From JBEBBU01 sp041158225 (GTDB lineage Bacteria; Pseudomonadota; Gammaproteobacteria; Methylococcales; Methylococcaceae): DNA of 7,529 nucleotides. Below the pieces are notes generated by a model. The model was not told the origin of the DNA, ran no database searches, and was given only the letters and a program-made list of their open reading frames with translations. The stretch spans positions 1 to 7,529 of the forward strand of contig JBEBBU010000129.1 of the NCBI GenBank assembly GCA_041158225.1, written 5' to 3'. Positions 1 through 6,472 of the stretch are shown here, piece after piece. Numbering within the stretch: the first letter of the stretch is position 1; each line of letters opens with the position of its first letter. The translations under genes were made by a program, and so were the position numbers.

Positions 1-89
1 TCGCAAGGCTCTAACTCAAGCCAGCGTCTGGCACAATGCTCCGCCATCAAAGATGTGGCCCCGACAATTACCAGATATTTTTTTGCCAT
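1..89 (-). CDS. Short-chain dehydrogenase/reductase, DprE2-like, N-terminal fragment (cut by window edge)
   Basis: Only the first 29 codons are present; the gene runs off the left end of the window. The protein begins MAKKYLVIVGATS, followed by an alanine/arginine-rich helix (LMAEHCARRW). This is the first beta strand, glycine-containing nucleotide-binding turn and first helix of a Rossmann fold, in the GATS form usual for DprE2-like SDR enzymes. The ATG at 89 is preceded by AAGG (97-100) seven bases upstream, and the gene starts 9 bases after the oxidase gene stops. DprE2 homologs reduce the 2-keto polyprenyl-phosphoryl pentose made by DprE1 with NADH, giving the D-arabinose form. That role fits the two upstream genes, but the fragment alone shows only an SDR-type dinucleotide-binding start. 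Substrate is inferred from context. Confidence 0.8.
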   Translation of the reverse strand, partial: MAKKYLVIVGATSLMAEHCARRWLELEPC

Positions 90-98
90 CCTGCTGCC

Positions 99-1412
99 TT
101 AATAACCCATAACCCGACATGAAAATCCGGAACGGATACCCGGATCCCTGAAAGTATGAAACTGCTGGATACGGTCATATCCCGCCTCAAACATTGCGCT
201 ACTCATTCTTGCATCCTTGGCGGGATAAAGACGCCCACCAGCCTCCAGGACGATAGCATCCAGACGCGCAAAAAGCTGCTGCGTCACCTTGCCCCGATTG
301 GGAAAATCAAGCGCCAGGGTAACGCCCTCACGCGGAAAACTCAGCATACCCAGCGACGGCAACGCGCCAAAGGTTTTCAGCACCGCAAGAAATGACCCTT
401 CTCCTGCCTGCCTGATGGCAGTCATCAGGGCATTCACCACATCCCGTCCATGCACGCCAGGAATCACACACTGGTACTGGTAAAAGCCGCGTGGCCCATA
501 AATCCTGTTCCATTCCTGAAGATTGTCGAGCGGGTAAAAATAGGGTATGTAATGACTTCTGGCTGAACCAGTCCGATGCTTGTGGAGATGGTAATAAGCT
601 GCGTTCATGGGCCGCAGCGTGAGCCGGTTAAACAGGGCAAAAGGAGGGGTAAACGGCACAGTCATCCCTTTTTTGCCTGTATCCCCCAAAACCGTCTGTT
701 CAGAATGAGGGCTGAACCGTCCGCGCATGAACACGCCACGCACCCCTTGACGAGACATACAGTCCACCCAGGATACCGTATGCGTCCAGTCAGTTTCCGC
801 CTGTTGCGAAAGTGCAAAAAAAGCATCCAGATCGGGATAAACCTCAACCTCGGTATCCAGCCAGGGGCCTGGTATTTTCTGCAGACGCACCACGGCATCG
901 GTCATCACCCCTGTAAGTCCAAGCCCCCCCACGGTAGCCTCAAACCAGGATCGTTGCAGTTCGGGCCCACATTCAATCACCTCCCCATCGGTACGCAGCA
1001 GCCTGAGATGGCGGACATGGTGGCCGAAAGTACCGGCCTTATGGTGATTCTTGCCGTGAACGTCATTGGCAATAGCACCGCCAAGCGTCACCAGCTGGGT
1101 ACCCGGGGTCACGGGAAGCATCCAGCCCATAGGCACAAAGATACGCTGGATATCCCTCAGCAGGATGCCGCTTTCACAATGAAGATCTCCGGTTAACGGA
1201 TCAAACGCAAGGCAGCGGTCCATGCCTCGCATCTGCCACAGAACGCCGTCAGGATTGAGGCAGACATCACCGTAGCTGCGCCCCATCCCGAACGCCAGAC
1301 CATATTCACCAGAACCCAGTGCCAGCGCTGCCCGCCCTTGATCGCGGGCATCGAATGCTACCAGTCGATGTGATGGCGCATCCAGACGCCCCCAGGCACT
1401 CAGACGGGCCAT
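99..1412 (-). CDS. dprE1: FAD-dependent oxidase, DprE1-like (polyprenyl-phosphoryl-ribose 2-oxidase family)
   Basis: A 437-residue protein, close to the length of mycobacterial DprE1. The N-terminal half is a PCMH-type FAD-binding domain: a GMGRSYGD motif near residues 42-49, then PGTQLVTLGGAIANDVHG (103-120) and the KNHHKAGTFGHH stretch (121-132) that is diagnostic of DprE1-like oxidases. The C-terminal half is the substrate domain, with SFPREG and LDFPNRG (358-374) and GGRLYPAKDAR (392-402); Lys399 aligns with the essential lysine (Lys418) of M. tuberculosis DprE1. Family members oxidise C2 of polyprenyl-phosphoryl-ribose; a partner SDR then reduces the ketone to give the arabinose epimer. 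The position of the benzothiazinone-reactive cysteine of DprE1 appears to be Ala367. The ATG overlaps the end of the UbiA fusion gene by 13 bases, with a weak GGGA five bases upstream, so translation is probably coupled. The downstream SDR fits the DprE1/DprE2 pairing. The exact sugar-lipid is inferred. Confidence 0.88.
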   Translation of the reverse strand: MARLSAWGRLDAPSHRLVAFDARDQGRAALALGSGEYGLAFGMGRSYGDVCLNPDGVLWQMRGMDRCLAFDPLTGDLHCESGILLRDIQRIFVPMGWMLPVTPGTQLVTLGGAIANDVHGKNHHKAGTFGHHVRHLRLLRTDGEVIECGPELQRSWFEATVGGLGLTGVMTDAVVRLQKIPGPWLDTEVEVYPDLDAFFALSQQAETDWTHTVSWVDCMSRQGVRGVFMRGRFSPHSEQTVLGDTGKKGMTVPFTPPFALFNRLTLRPMNAAYYHLHKHRTGSARSHYIPYFYPLDNLQEWNRIYGPRGFYQYQCVIPGVHGRDVVNALMTAIRQAGEGSFLAVLKTFGALPSLGMLSFPREGVTLALDFPNRGKVTQQLFARLDAIVLEAGGRLYPAKDARMSSAMFEAGYDRIQQFHTFRDPGIRSGFSCRVMGY

Positions 1413-2836
1413 GACAATCCCAGACTACCCAGCAGCATGACTGCCGCAAACGCCATACCCGCCGCCCAACTGGCCCTGTCCTTGACGGCAAATACCAGCG
1501 GATCATCGTGCATCAGCCCGCGATGGGCCTGTAACCACATCCAGCTCACCCAGAACAGCATCACGGGTACCGCTCCCCATACCAGTTCTGGTGCGTGATA
1601 CAGTCGCATCACCGCATCACTGTTAAGATAAAGCGCCAGCACCAGTACCGCAGAAAAACCGGAACTGATCCCCATCATCTCCACCATGCTGGCATCCGAT
1701 GGAAAATAGCCACGGCCATGCAACTGCTGATTACTGTCAGTATCCTGGTCTCTCAACTCTGCATAGCGCTTGATGAAGGCCAGCGAAAGAAACAGAAAAC
1801 AGGAAAAGGCCAGCAGCCAGAAGGAAAGCGAAAGACCCACAGCTGCCGCACCCGCCACGACACGGAGCGTATACAGCAGCGCCAGGGTAAGACAGTCCAC
1901 CAGCACGATACGTTTGAGCCAGACGGTATAGGCACAGGTCAGCAGGAAGTAGATGGTCAGCCACAGACTGAAAGCCGTATCCAGCTGCACCGCAAATACG
2001 CCACTTAACAGCAACAGCATGGGTATAAGCAGCGTTCCAGTAGCAACAGCTACCTGTCCCGATGCGAATGGTCGCAGCCGCTTGCGTGGATGCGCCCGGT
2101 CGCTGGCAAGATCCAGAAGATCATTGGCAAGATATACGGATGAGGCACACAGGCTGAATGCAATAAAAGCCAGTAGCAGCTGACCACAGACACTGGCATC
2201 GGCGAGTTCATGCGCCCCAAGGGCAGGCAGGGCCAGCAGGGCATTTTTCAGCCACTGATGGACGCGCAGCAGCCTTGGCAGGGTATTCCACTTGACGGGC
2301 GGACGCTCAAATCTTTTTTCAATGGCGCAAAGATCACGTGCCTGCTCCAGCAGACCAGCCGGTGCCCCCACCAGAATGGCACCACGAGCATGTTTCCAGA
2401 CCTCAAGATCGGGTGAAGCATTACCGGCATAATCAAAACCACGTTCACCATAACGGCGACACAGCTCTTCCGCCTTGTTGCGGCCCGCCATATTGCGCTG
2501 GCGGTCACTGGCAATCACTTCGTCAAAAATACCCAGATAATCGGCGACAGCACGGGCAATACTGATATCCGATGCTGTTGCCAGTACCAGTCGCCGGCCT
2601 TTTTTCTGTTGCAGCCTGAGCCATTCCAGAAAATCATGCCGGTAAGGCAGGATAGCAGCATCAAAACTGGCACGCCTGGCCAGTTCGTGCTTGAGTACCG
2701 CCTTGCCCTGTCGCAGCCATAGCGGCCATTGCAATATTCCCGGCGGATTACGGCCAAATACCTGCAGGGCTGATTCGTGCAGCATATCTGTCTGCAGCAG
2801 CGTTCCATCCAGGTCGACAACCAGAGGCATGTTCAA
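1400..2836 (-). CDS. HAD phosphatase-UbiA prenyltransferase fusion, DPPR-synthase-like
   Basis: A 478-residue two-domain protein. Residues 1-170 are a HAD hydrolase: motif I DLDGT (8-12, nucleophile Asp8), motif II LATAS (85-89, Thr87), motif III Lys121, motif IV region GNASPD (138-143). Residues about 185-478 are a polytopic UbiA-family prenyltransferase with roughly eight or nine hydrophobic segments, the first Asp-rich motif NDLLDLASD (238-246) followed by HPRKRLRP, and the second conserved block YTVWLKR...D (303-314). This UbiA subgroup resembles mycobacterial Rv3806c, which transfers phosphoribosyl from PRPP to decaprenyl phosphate; the HAD domain could then remove the 5-phosphate. Both activities are inferred from family and from the DprE1-like gene next door. 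Two starts are possible: TTG at 2836, eight bases after a good AAGGA, or ATG at 2830, which would leave 14 bases. I take TTG. The gene lies 11 bases after cbbO. A different polyprenyl-glycosyl or quinone-type substrate remains possible. Confidence 0.87.
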   Translation of the reverse strand: MNMPLVVDLDGTLLQTDMLHESALQVFGRNPPGILQWPLWLRQGKAVLKHELARRASFDAAILPYRHDFLEWLRLQQKKGRRLVLATASDISIARAVADYLGIFDEVIASDRQRNMAGRNKAEELCRRYGERGFDYAGNASPDLEVWKHARGAILVGAPAGLLEQARDLCAIEKRFERPPVKWNTLPRLLRVHQWLKNALLALPALGAHELADASVCGQLLLAFIAFSLCASSVYLANDLLDLASDRAHPRKRLRPFASGQVAVATGTLLIPMLLLLSGVFAVQLDTAFSLWLTIYFLLTCAYTVWLKRIVLVDCLTLALLYTLRVVAGAAAVGLSLSFWLLAFSCFLFLSLAFIKRYAELRDQDTDSNQQLHGRGYFPSDASMVEMMGISSGFSAVLVLALYLNSDAVMRLYHAPELVWGAVPVMLFWVSWMWLQAHRGLMHDDPLVFAVKDRASWAAGMAFAAVMLLGSLGLSWPV

Positions 2837-2844
2837 TACTGGTT

Positions 2845-2849
2845 TCCTT
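2845..2849 (-). promoter_or_regulatory. Ribosome binding site of the HAD-UbiA gene, overlapping the cbbO stop
   Basis: On the minus strand the sequence reads TAAGGAAACCAGTATTG. AAGGA overlaps the TAA stop codon of cbbO and sits eight bases before a TTG codon at 2836, against 14 bases before the in-frame ATG at 2830. The spacing favours the TTG start. The overlap with the stop codon suggests that ribosomes ending on cbbO can re-start on the next gene. Confidence 0.6.
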
Positions 2850-5169
2850 ATGATCCAGTCAGTGTTGCAAAAAGAGAGGGCAACCGCTCCGGCAAGCGCT
2901 CCAGACGATCAAGCACGGTGTAGCGGTTACGACCAAAAATACGCGAAACATAATCATCTGCCAGCGGATCAAGACTGAGGCAGTAAGACGTCATACCGGC
3001 CTGCGCCAGTTCTTCCACAGCTTTGCGACAGTCCGCCCGCAGGTAAAGCGGATCTCTTTCATCAATATCAGCAGGCTCGCCATCCGTAAGTACCAGCACC
3101 AGTTTTCTTCGCTGCGGCTGCTGCCGCAGGAGATGACCGGCATGGCGCAGCGCACACCCCATCCGCGTTGACCAGCCACCCTGCATACCGGCCAGCCGGG
3201 CTCTGGCTGCATCATCATAAGGCTGGTCGAAATCCTTGTATCGATAGTAATGCACCTGATGACGCCCATTGGATGCAAAGCCATGAATCGCAAACGGATC
3301 ACCTATCCCGGTAATGGCCGAAGCCAGCAGTACGGCAGCTTCTCTGGCAAGCTGGAGTATGCTCTGTGAAGTACCGGGAATGATGGCCTGCGTTGATTCC
3401 GAAAGATCGATCAGTACCAGTACGGCAAGATCCCTGAATCTGCGCTGGTAACGGGTATGGAAACGCTGGTCGGGTACTACCCCCATCCTCAGATCGACCA
3501 TGGCGCGCACCACGGCATCCAGATCCAGCGCTTCTCCGTCTTCACACCTGCGCTGCCGCACCAGCCCCTGAGGCTGGAGGGCATCAATAATACGCCTGAC
3601 CTGACCTGCCAGAGGACGCTGCGCCTCTATCATGGCATCAATCAGTGCAGCATCAGCACTGGGCTGACGGCGCTCTTCCAGCGTGACCCATTGCGGCCGG
3701 TAAAGCTGCATCTGGAAATCCCACTCAGGATAGAAGCAGGGTGGAGTGATAACCTCCCTACCCTCCAGTTCGTTAATGGTGCAGGCTTCCTGATCAAGGT
3801 AGAAGGGGGTCTCCAGTGTCCATATTTCCTGGGCATCATCACCTGCCAGTTCACAGTCCAGCTCATCCAGCATTTCCATGAGGCTGACCTTGCGACGGAT
3901 CTGTCTCGGCCTGGCAATAGCCGGCACTGAGGCAAACTCTTCTGCCACCCAGATTGCCCTGTTGTCATCACGGTAAAGCGGCTGTGCTTTCTCGAGTGCA
4001 TGCAGGGGAGGCAGCACAAAAGCCTGCGCCTTGAGCTGGTTATAAAGCTGCAGCCCCAAATCCCAGCTGATCTGACTGTTACGGCAATCGTGGCTTACTG
4101 CCTCTGAAAATGCCTGGCACATGGCCAACTGGAGAGCATCGGCATTGGCAAGCGCACGCTCATCCAGCAGGACTCTGGCAAGCTGCAGAAGCCAACTGAT
4201 GCCAGAATGTCCAGACCTGTCCTCCAGCAAAGGGAGCCAAAGCTGCCTGAGTCCGGGCATTTCCTGTATGGCACAGTATTCAACCCTGGCATCTTCAAAC
4301 AGGCCAATGAGGAACATCTGCAATGGTGTCAGCGCCTCAGCTGAAAGCGCCTGCCTGGTGTAAACCTGATGCGCTGCAAGGTGAGCGGCGGCAGCACGGT
4401 AAATATCCCGGCCACTGACACCATCCATGTCATCATAGGCATCTGGAAGATGAATAATACCTGCTTCGCAATAAGGGCGCAGTCCTTCCCGTGATTCAAA
4501 ATCACCGGAAGTGGGCCTCATGAAAAAATCCCGCCCCCATAGGGCACGCAGATAAAAGTTCAGCAGTCTGTGGGTGTCTGCAAACAGAATGCCGCGACGC
4601 TCGCGCTGCAGTACCGACAGGCTGTCGGGCGTCTGCAGACTGAAATAGGCCTGTAGCATCTCCGGATGGCGTGCGTGGGTCTGCGCGCCCCAGAGTGCCC
4701 AGCGTCTTAGCCCCCCCAGCGTGAGCTTGTCCAGCAACTGGTCAATATTGTCCAGCATGGCTCTAAGGCCACGCGGTGCCTTGCTGGCCACCTGATGCAC
4801 CAGCCCCAGATACTGCCTGAGAAGATCAGCGTCCCCCAGACGTCTGGCAGCAACCGGCAGACTTGAAAAAAAAGAGACGATGACTGCGCCACTGGTCAGA
4901 GAAGACAGTTGCATGACGGCATTCAGCGTATCCGGAAGTACCTGCTCACCGACCTCCCGCGCAACTGCCGGCATGGTATCAATGTAGGCCAGAACCGGCT
5001 CGATACCGCGCCCGAGCGCCAGAAGACCATGAACACCCCGCAGATAACTGTCCAGCCCCTGTGGCGTCAGTGTTCTTCCAATTTCATGCCATACCAGTTC
5101 AAGTCTTGAGGAAACCGCAGGATCTGCAGACTGAAAACCGGCGAGACCAGACAGCAGAACGTCAGTCAT
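2848..5169 (-). CDS. cbbO: RuBisCO activase adaptor CbbO (VWA domain)
   Basis: A 773-residue protein of the usual CbbO size. The last 200 or so residues form a von Willebrand factor A domain with a complete metal-ion-dependent adhesion site: DLSES (Asp588, Ser590, Ser592), Thr668 in GGWSTRMG and Asp696 in LVLTDGEP. The N-terminal two thirds are mainly helical without a simple motif, and an acidic stretch lies around residues 434-470. In the CbbQO-type activase, studied in Acidithiobacillus ferrooxidans, one CbbO binds the CbbQ hexamer and the VWA site contacts RuBisCO, so that CbbQ remodelling releases inhibitory sugar phosphates from the active site. The gene follows cbbQ after 6 bases; no strong Shine-Dalgarno precedes the ATG, so it probably depends on coupling with cbbQ. 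NorD proteins share the architecture, but the cbbLSQ context settles the assignment. Confidence 0.95.
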   Translation of the reverse strand: MTDVLLSGLAGFQSADPAVSSRLELVWHEIGRTLTPQGLDSYLRGVHGLLALGRGIEPVLAYIDTMPAVAREVGEQVLPDTLNAVMQLSSLTSGAVIVSFFSSLPVAARRLGDADLLRQYLGLVHQVASKAPRGLRAMLDNIDQLLDKLTLGGLRRWALWGAQTHARHPEMLQAYFSLQTPDSLSVLQRERRGILFADTHRLLNFYLRALWGRDFFMRPTSGDFESREGLRPYCEAGIIHLPDAYDDMDGVSGRDIYRAAAAHLAAHQVYTRQALSAEALTPLQMFLIGLFEDARVEYCAIQEMPGLRQLWLPLLEDRSGHSGISWLLQLARVLLDERALANADALQLAMCQAFSEAVSHDCRNSQISWDLGLQLYNQLKAQAFVLPPLHALEKAQPLYRDDNRAIWVAEEFASVPAIARPRQIRRKVSLMEMLDELDCELAGDDAQEIWTLETPFYLDQEACTINELEGREVITPPCFYPEWDFQMQLYRPQWVTLEERRQPSADAALIDAMIEAQRPLAGQVRRIIDALQPQGLVRQRRCEDGEALDLDAVVRAMVDLRMGVVPDQRFHTRYQRRFRDLAVLVLIDLSESTQAIIPGTSQSILQLAREAAVLLASAITGIGDPFAIHGFASNGRHQVHYYRYKDFDQPYDDAARARLAGMQGGWSTRMGCALRHAGHLLRQQPQRRKLVLVLTDGEPADIDERDPLYLRADCRKAVEELAQAGMTSYCLSLDPLADDYVSRIFGRNRYTVLDRLERLPERLPSLFATLTGS

Positions 5170-5175
5170 GACACA

Positions 5176-5982
5176 TCAGGCCAGAAAAGTCGCCACAGCG
5201 GCATCCAGGGTCTCCCTCATATCAGGATCGTCCGTCAGGGGCCGCACCAGCGTCATCTGGCAAGCCAGGACAGGATCAACTCCCTGCGCAATCAGATGAC
5301 CTGCATACACCAGCAGGCGGGTTGAAACACCTTCATCCAGGCCGTGTCCTTTCAGATGACGCGAGCGTTGTGCAATCTGGACCAGCCTGCCCGCCATATC
5401 ATCACTGATGCCTGTTTCATGCAGCACTATCTCACTTTCCACACCGGATTCGGGATAGCCAAAATCAAGGGCAGCAAAGCGCTGTCTGGTTGACTGCTTA
5501 AGATCCTTCATCAGGTTCTGGTAGCCAGGATTGTAGGAAATCACCAGCTGGAAATCGGGATGGGCTTCAACCAGCTCACCCTTTTTATCCAGAGGAAGGG
5601 TACGACGATGGTCAGTCAGCGGGTGAATGACCACAACCGTATCCTGACGCGCCTCAACCACCTCATCCAGATAGCAGATAGCTCCCATTCTGGCAGCCAT
5701 GGTCAGAGGACCATCCTGCCAGCGGGTACCGTTGGCATCCAGAAGATACCGCCCAACCAGGTCAGAAGCGGTCATATCTTCATTACAGGCCACCGTAATA
5801 AGGGGACGCCCCAGTGACCACGCCATATACTCGACAAAACGCGTCTTGCCACACCCGGTTGGCCCCTTGAGCATGACAGGCATACGCGCAGCATAGGCTG
5901 CCCGGAAAAGAGCTACTTCGCTGGATTGCGCCCGGTAATAGGGTTCGGAATCCAGATGGTATTGTGTTCTGTCTGCCATCAT
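5176..5982 (-). CDS. cbbQ: RuBisCO activase ATPase CbbQ (MoxR-type AAA+)
   Basis: A 268-residue AAA+ ATPase of the MoxR/NirQ/NorQ/CbbQ group, of typical length. Walker A is GPTGCGKT (40-47), Walker B is ICYLDE (102-107), sensor 1 is Asn151 in ISYNPGYQ, and arginines 166 and 168 in STRQRFAALDF sit where the arginine finger is expected. CbbQ forms hexamers that, with CbbO, use ATP to remodel RuBisCO and eject tight-binding inhibitory sugar phosphates. It would act in the cytoplasm on the CbbLS complex encoded just upstream. Two ATG codons lie in tandem (5982 and 5979). GGAGG at 5984-5988 leaves one base before the first and four before the second, so the second (MADRTQYHL) may be the true start. 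NorQ/NirQ are close relatives; placement between cbbS and cbbO supports CbbQ. Confidence 0.96.
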   Translation of the reverse strand: MMADRTQYHLDSEPYYRAQSSEVALFRAAYAARMPVMLKGPTGCGKTRFVEYMAWSLGRPLITVACNEDMTASDLVGRYLLDANGTRWQDGPLTMAARMGAICYLDEVVEARQDTVVVIHPLTDHRRTLPLDKKGELVEAHPDFQLVISYNPGYQNLMKDLKQSTRQRFAALDFGYPESGVESEIVLHETGISDDMAGRLVQIAQRSRHLKGHGLDEGVSTRLLVYAGHLIAQGVDPVLACQMTLVRPLTDDPDMRETLDAAVATFLA

Positions 5983-6090
5983 ACCTCCGTAACTGGCTTG
6001 CAGGATCAGAGTGCTTTAATTGCAAGAGCCCCTGAACACCTGCCCAGGCATCCAGAGGCTCTCATGGTCATTCCCGCCTAAATACCAGGA
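5983..6090 (-). other. cbbS-cbbQ intergenic spacer with imperfect hairpin
   Basis: This 108-base spacer is the longest gap between genes in the window. On the transcript, AGAGCC (6057-6062) pairs with GGCTCT (6025-6030), extendable by two G-U pairs. Inside, CCTG (6045-6048) pairs with CAGG (6031-6034) around a ten-base loop, leaving an eight-base one-sided bulge. The stem is followed by TTGCAATTAAA rather than a run of U, so it is not a standard intrinsic terminator. A structure here could act as partial attenuation or as a 3' stabiliser that keeps cbbLS mRNA more abundant than cbbQO mRNA, a pattern known for some RuBisCO operons. This is inference. The spacer also contains one copy of a 10-base direct repeat and the cbbQ ribosome binding site. 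No convincing promoter was seen. Confidence 0.45.
5984..5988 (-). promoter_or_regulatory. Strong Shine-Dalgarno of cbbQ, bearing on its start codon
   Basis: The minus strand reads ACGGAGGTATGATGGCA. GGAGG is a near-perfect anti-16S match. It is one base from the first ATG (5982) and four bases from the second (5979). The first spacing is too short for efficient initiation, so the second ATG is favoured, giving a 267-residue CbbQ. Confidence 0.6.
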
Positions 6091-6095
6091 TCAGA
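6001..6095. repeat. Pair of 10-base direct repeats flanking most of the cbbS-cbbQ spacer
   Basis: CAGGATCAGA occurs at 6001-6010 and again at 6086-6095, 75 bases apart; the second copy covers the cbbS stop codon (TGA at 6093-6091 on the minus strand). The hairpin lies between them. No clear terminal inverted repeats are present just inside the copies. Short repeats like this can arise from target-site duplication, slippage or chance. Confidence 0.35.
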
Positions 6096-6447
6096 CGCTA
6101 GGACCACGATAGATCACCATGGACGCGCCCTGGGACTGCTTGAAATTATCATAGCCGACCAGACGTACATGATTGTAAGGATGCGCCTTGTGACAGGCAG
6201 CGGCCTCTGCCAGGATGCTGTCAATATCGGTCTCGCCAAACATCGGCAGTTTCCACATATACCAGTAATGGTCAAACGCATTTTCCGGTTCGGAATGCTC
6301 AATGGCTGGATTCCAGCCCTTGCTGACGATGTAGGCCACCTGCTTGCGAATGGCTTCATCACTCATCGCGGGAAGGTAGGAAAATGTCTCAAACTTCCGG
6401 CTGGACTCATCTGCCAGGCTGGATTTGTAGTCTTGCATCTCACTCAT
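6091..6447 (-). CDS. cbbS: Ribulose-1,5-bisphosphate carboxylase small subunit (form IA)
   Basis: A 118-residue RuBisCO small subunit. The core landmarks are present: FETFSYLP (19-26), the helix AIRKQVAYIVSKGWNPAIEH (32-51), YWYMWKLPMFG (61-71) and the HPYNHVRLVGYDN block (89-101), ending in YRGPSV. An N-terminal stretch of about 18 residues (MSEMQDYKSSLADESSRK) precedes the core. Eight small subunits cap the octamer of large subunits, stabilising the holoenzyme. The ATG at 6447 is chosen because AGGA (6455-6458) lies seven bases upstream; an in-frame upstream ATG at 6516 falls inside cbbL and is not used. The gene begins 25 bases after cbbL stops. Together with the following cbbQ and cbbO, and no shell genes, this fits the non-carboxysomal IAq subtype. 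Confidence 0.97.
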   Translation of the reverse strand: MSEMQDYKSSLADESSRKFETFSYLPAMSDEAIRKQVAYIVSKGWNPAIEHSEPENAFDHYWYMWKLPMFGETDIDSILAEAAACHKAHPYNHVRLVGYDNFKQSQGASMVIYRGPSV

Positions 6448-6472
6448 GTTCTTTTCCTGCTCAGTAGATGAA

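Noticed and set aside
576..1196. 206-codon open frame on the plus strand opposite the DprE1-like gene
   Set aside because: The translation has no recognisable family features, is rich in His/Pro/Arg as expected for an antisense frame of this composition, and lies wholly over a well-supported gene.
3457..3930. 157-codon open frame on the plus strand opposite cbbO
   Set aside because: It lies entirely antisense to the conserved CbbO coding sequence and shows no motif or ribosome binding site.
2848..5982. Reading cbbQ-cbbO as norQ-norD of denitrification
   Set aside because: The families are related, but direct placement after cbbLS and absence of norCB identify them as CbbQ and CbbO.
5983..6030. 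Possible promoter (TTGCAA as a -35 box) before cbbQ
   Set aside because: No TATAAT-like hexamer occurs at 16-18 bases downstream on the minus strand.
6006..6071. 21-codon minus-strand reading frame (MTMRAS...) in the cbbS-cbbQ spacer, possible leader peptide
   Set aside because: It overlaps the hairpin and has only a poor GC-rich upstream purine stretch; composition shows no codon run typical of attenuator leaders. Too short to support without conservation.
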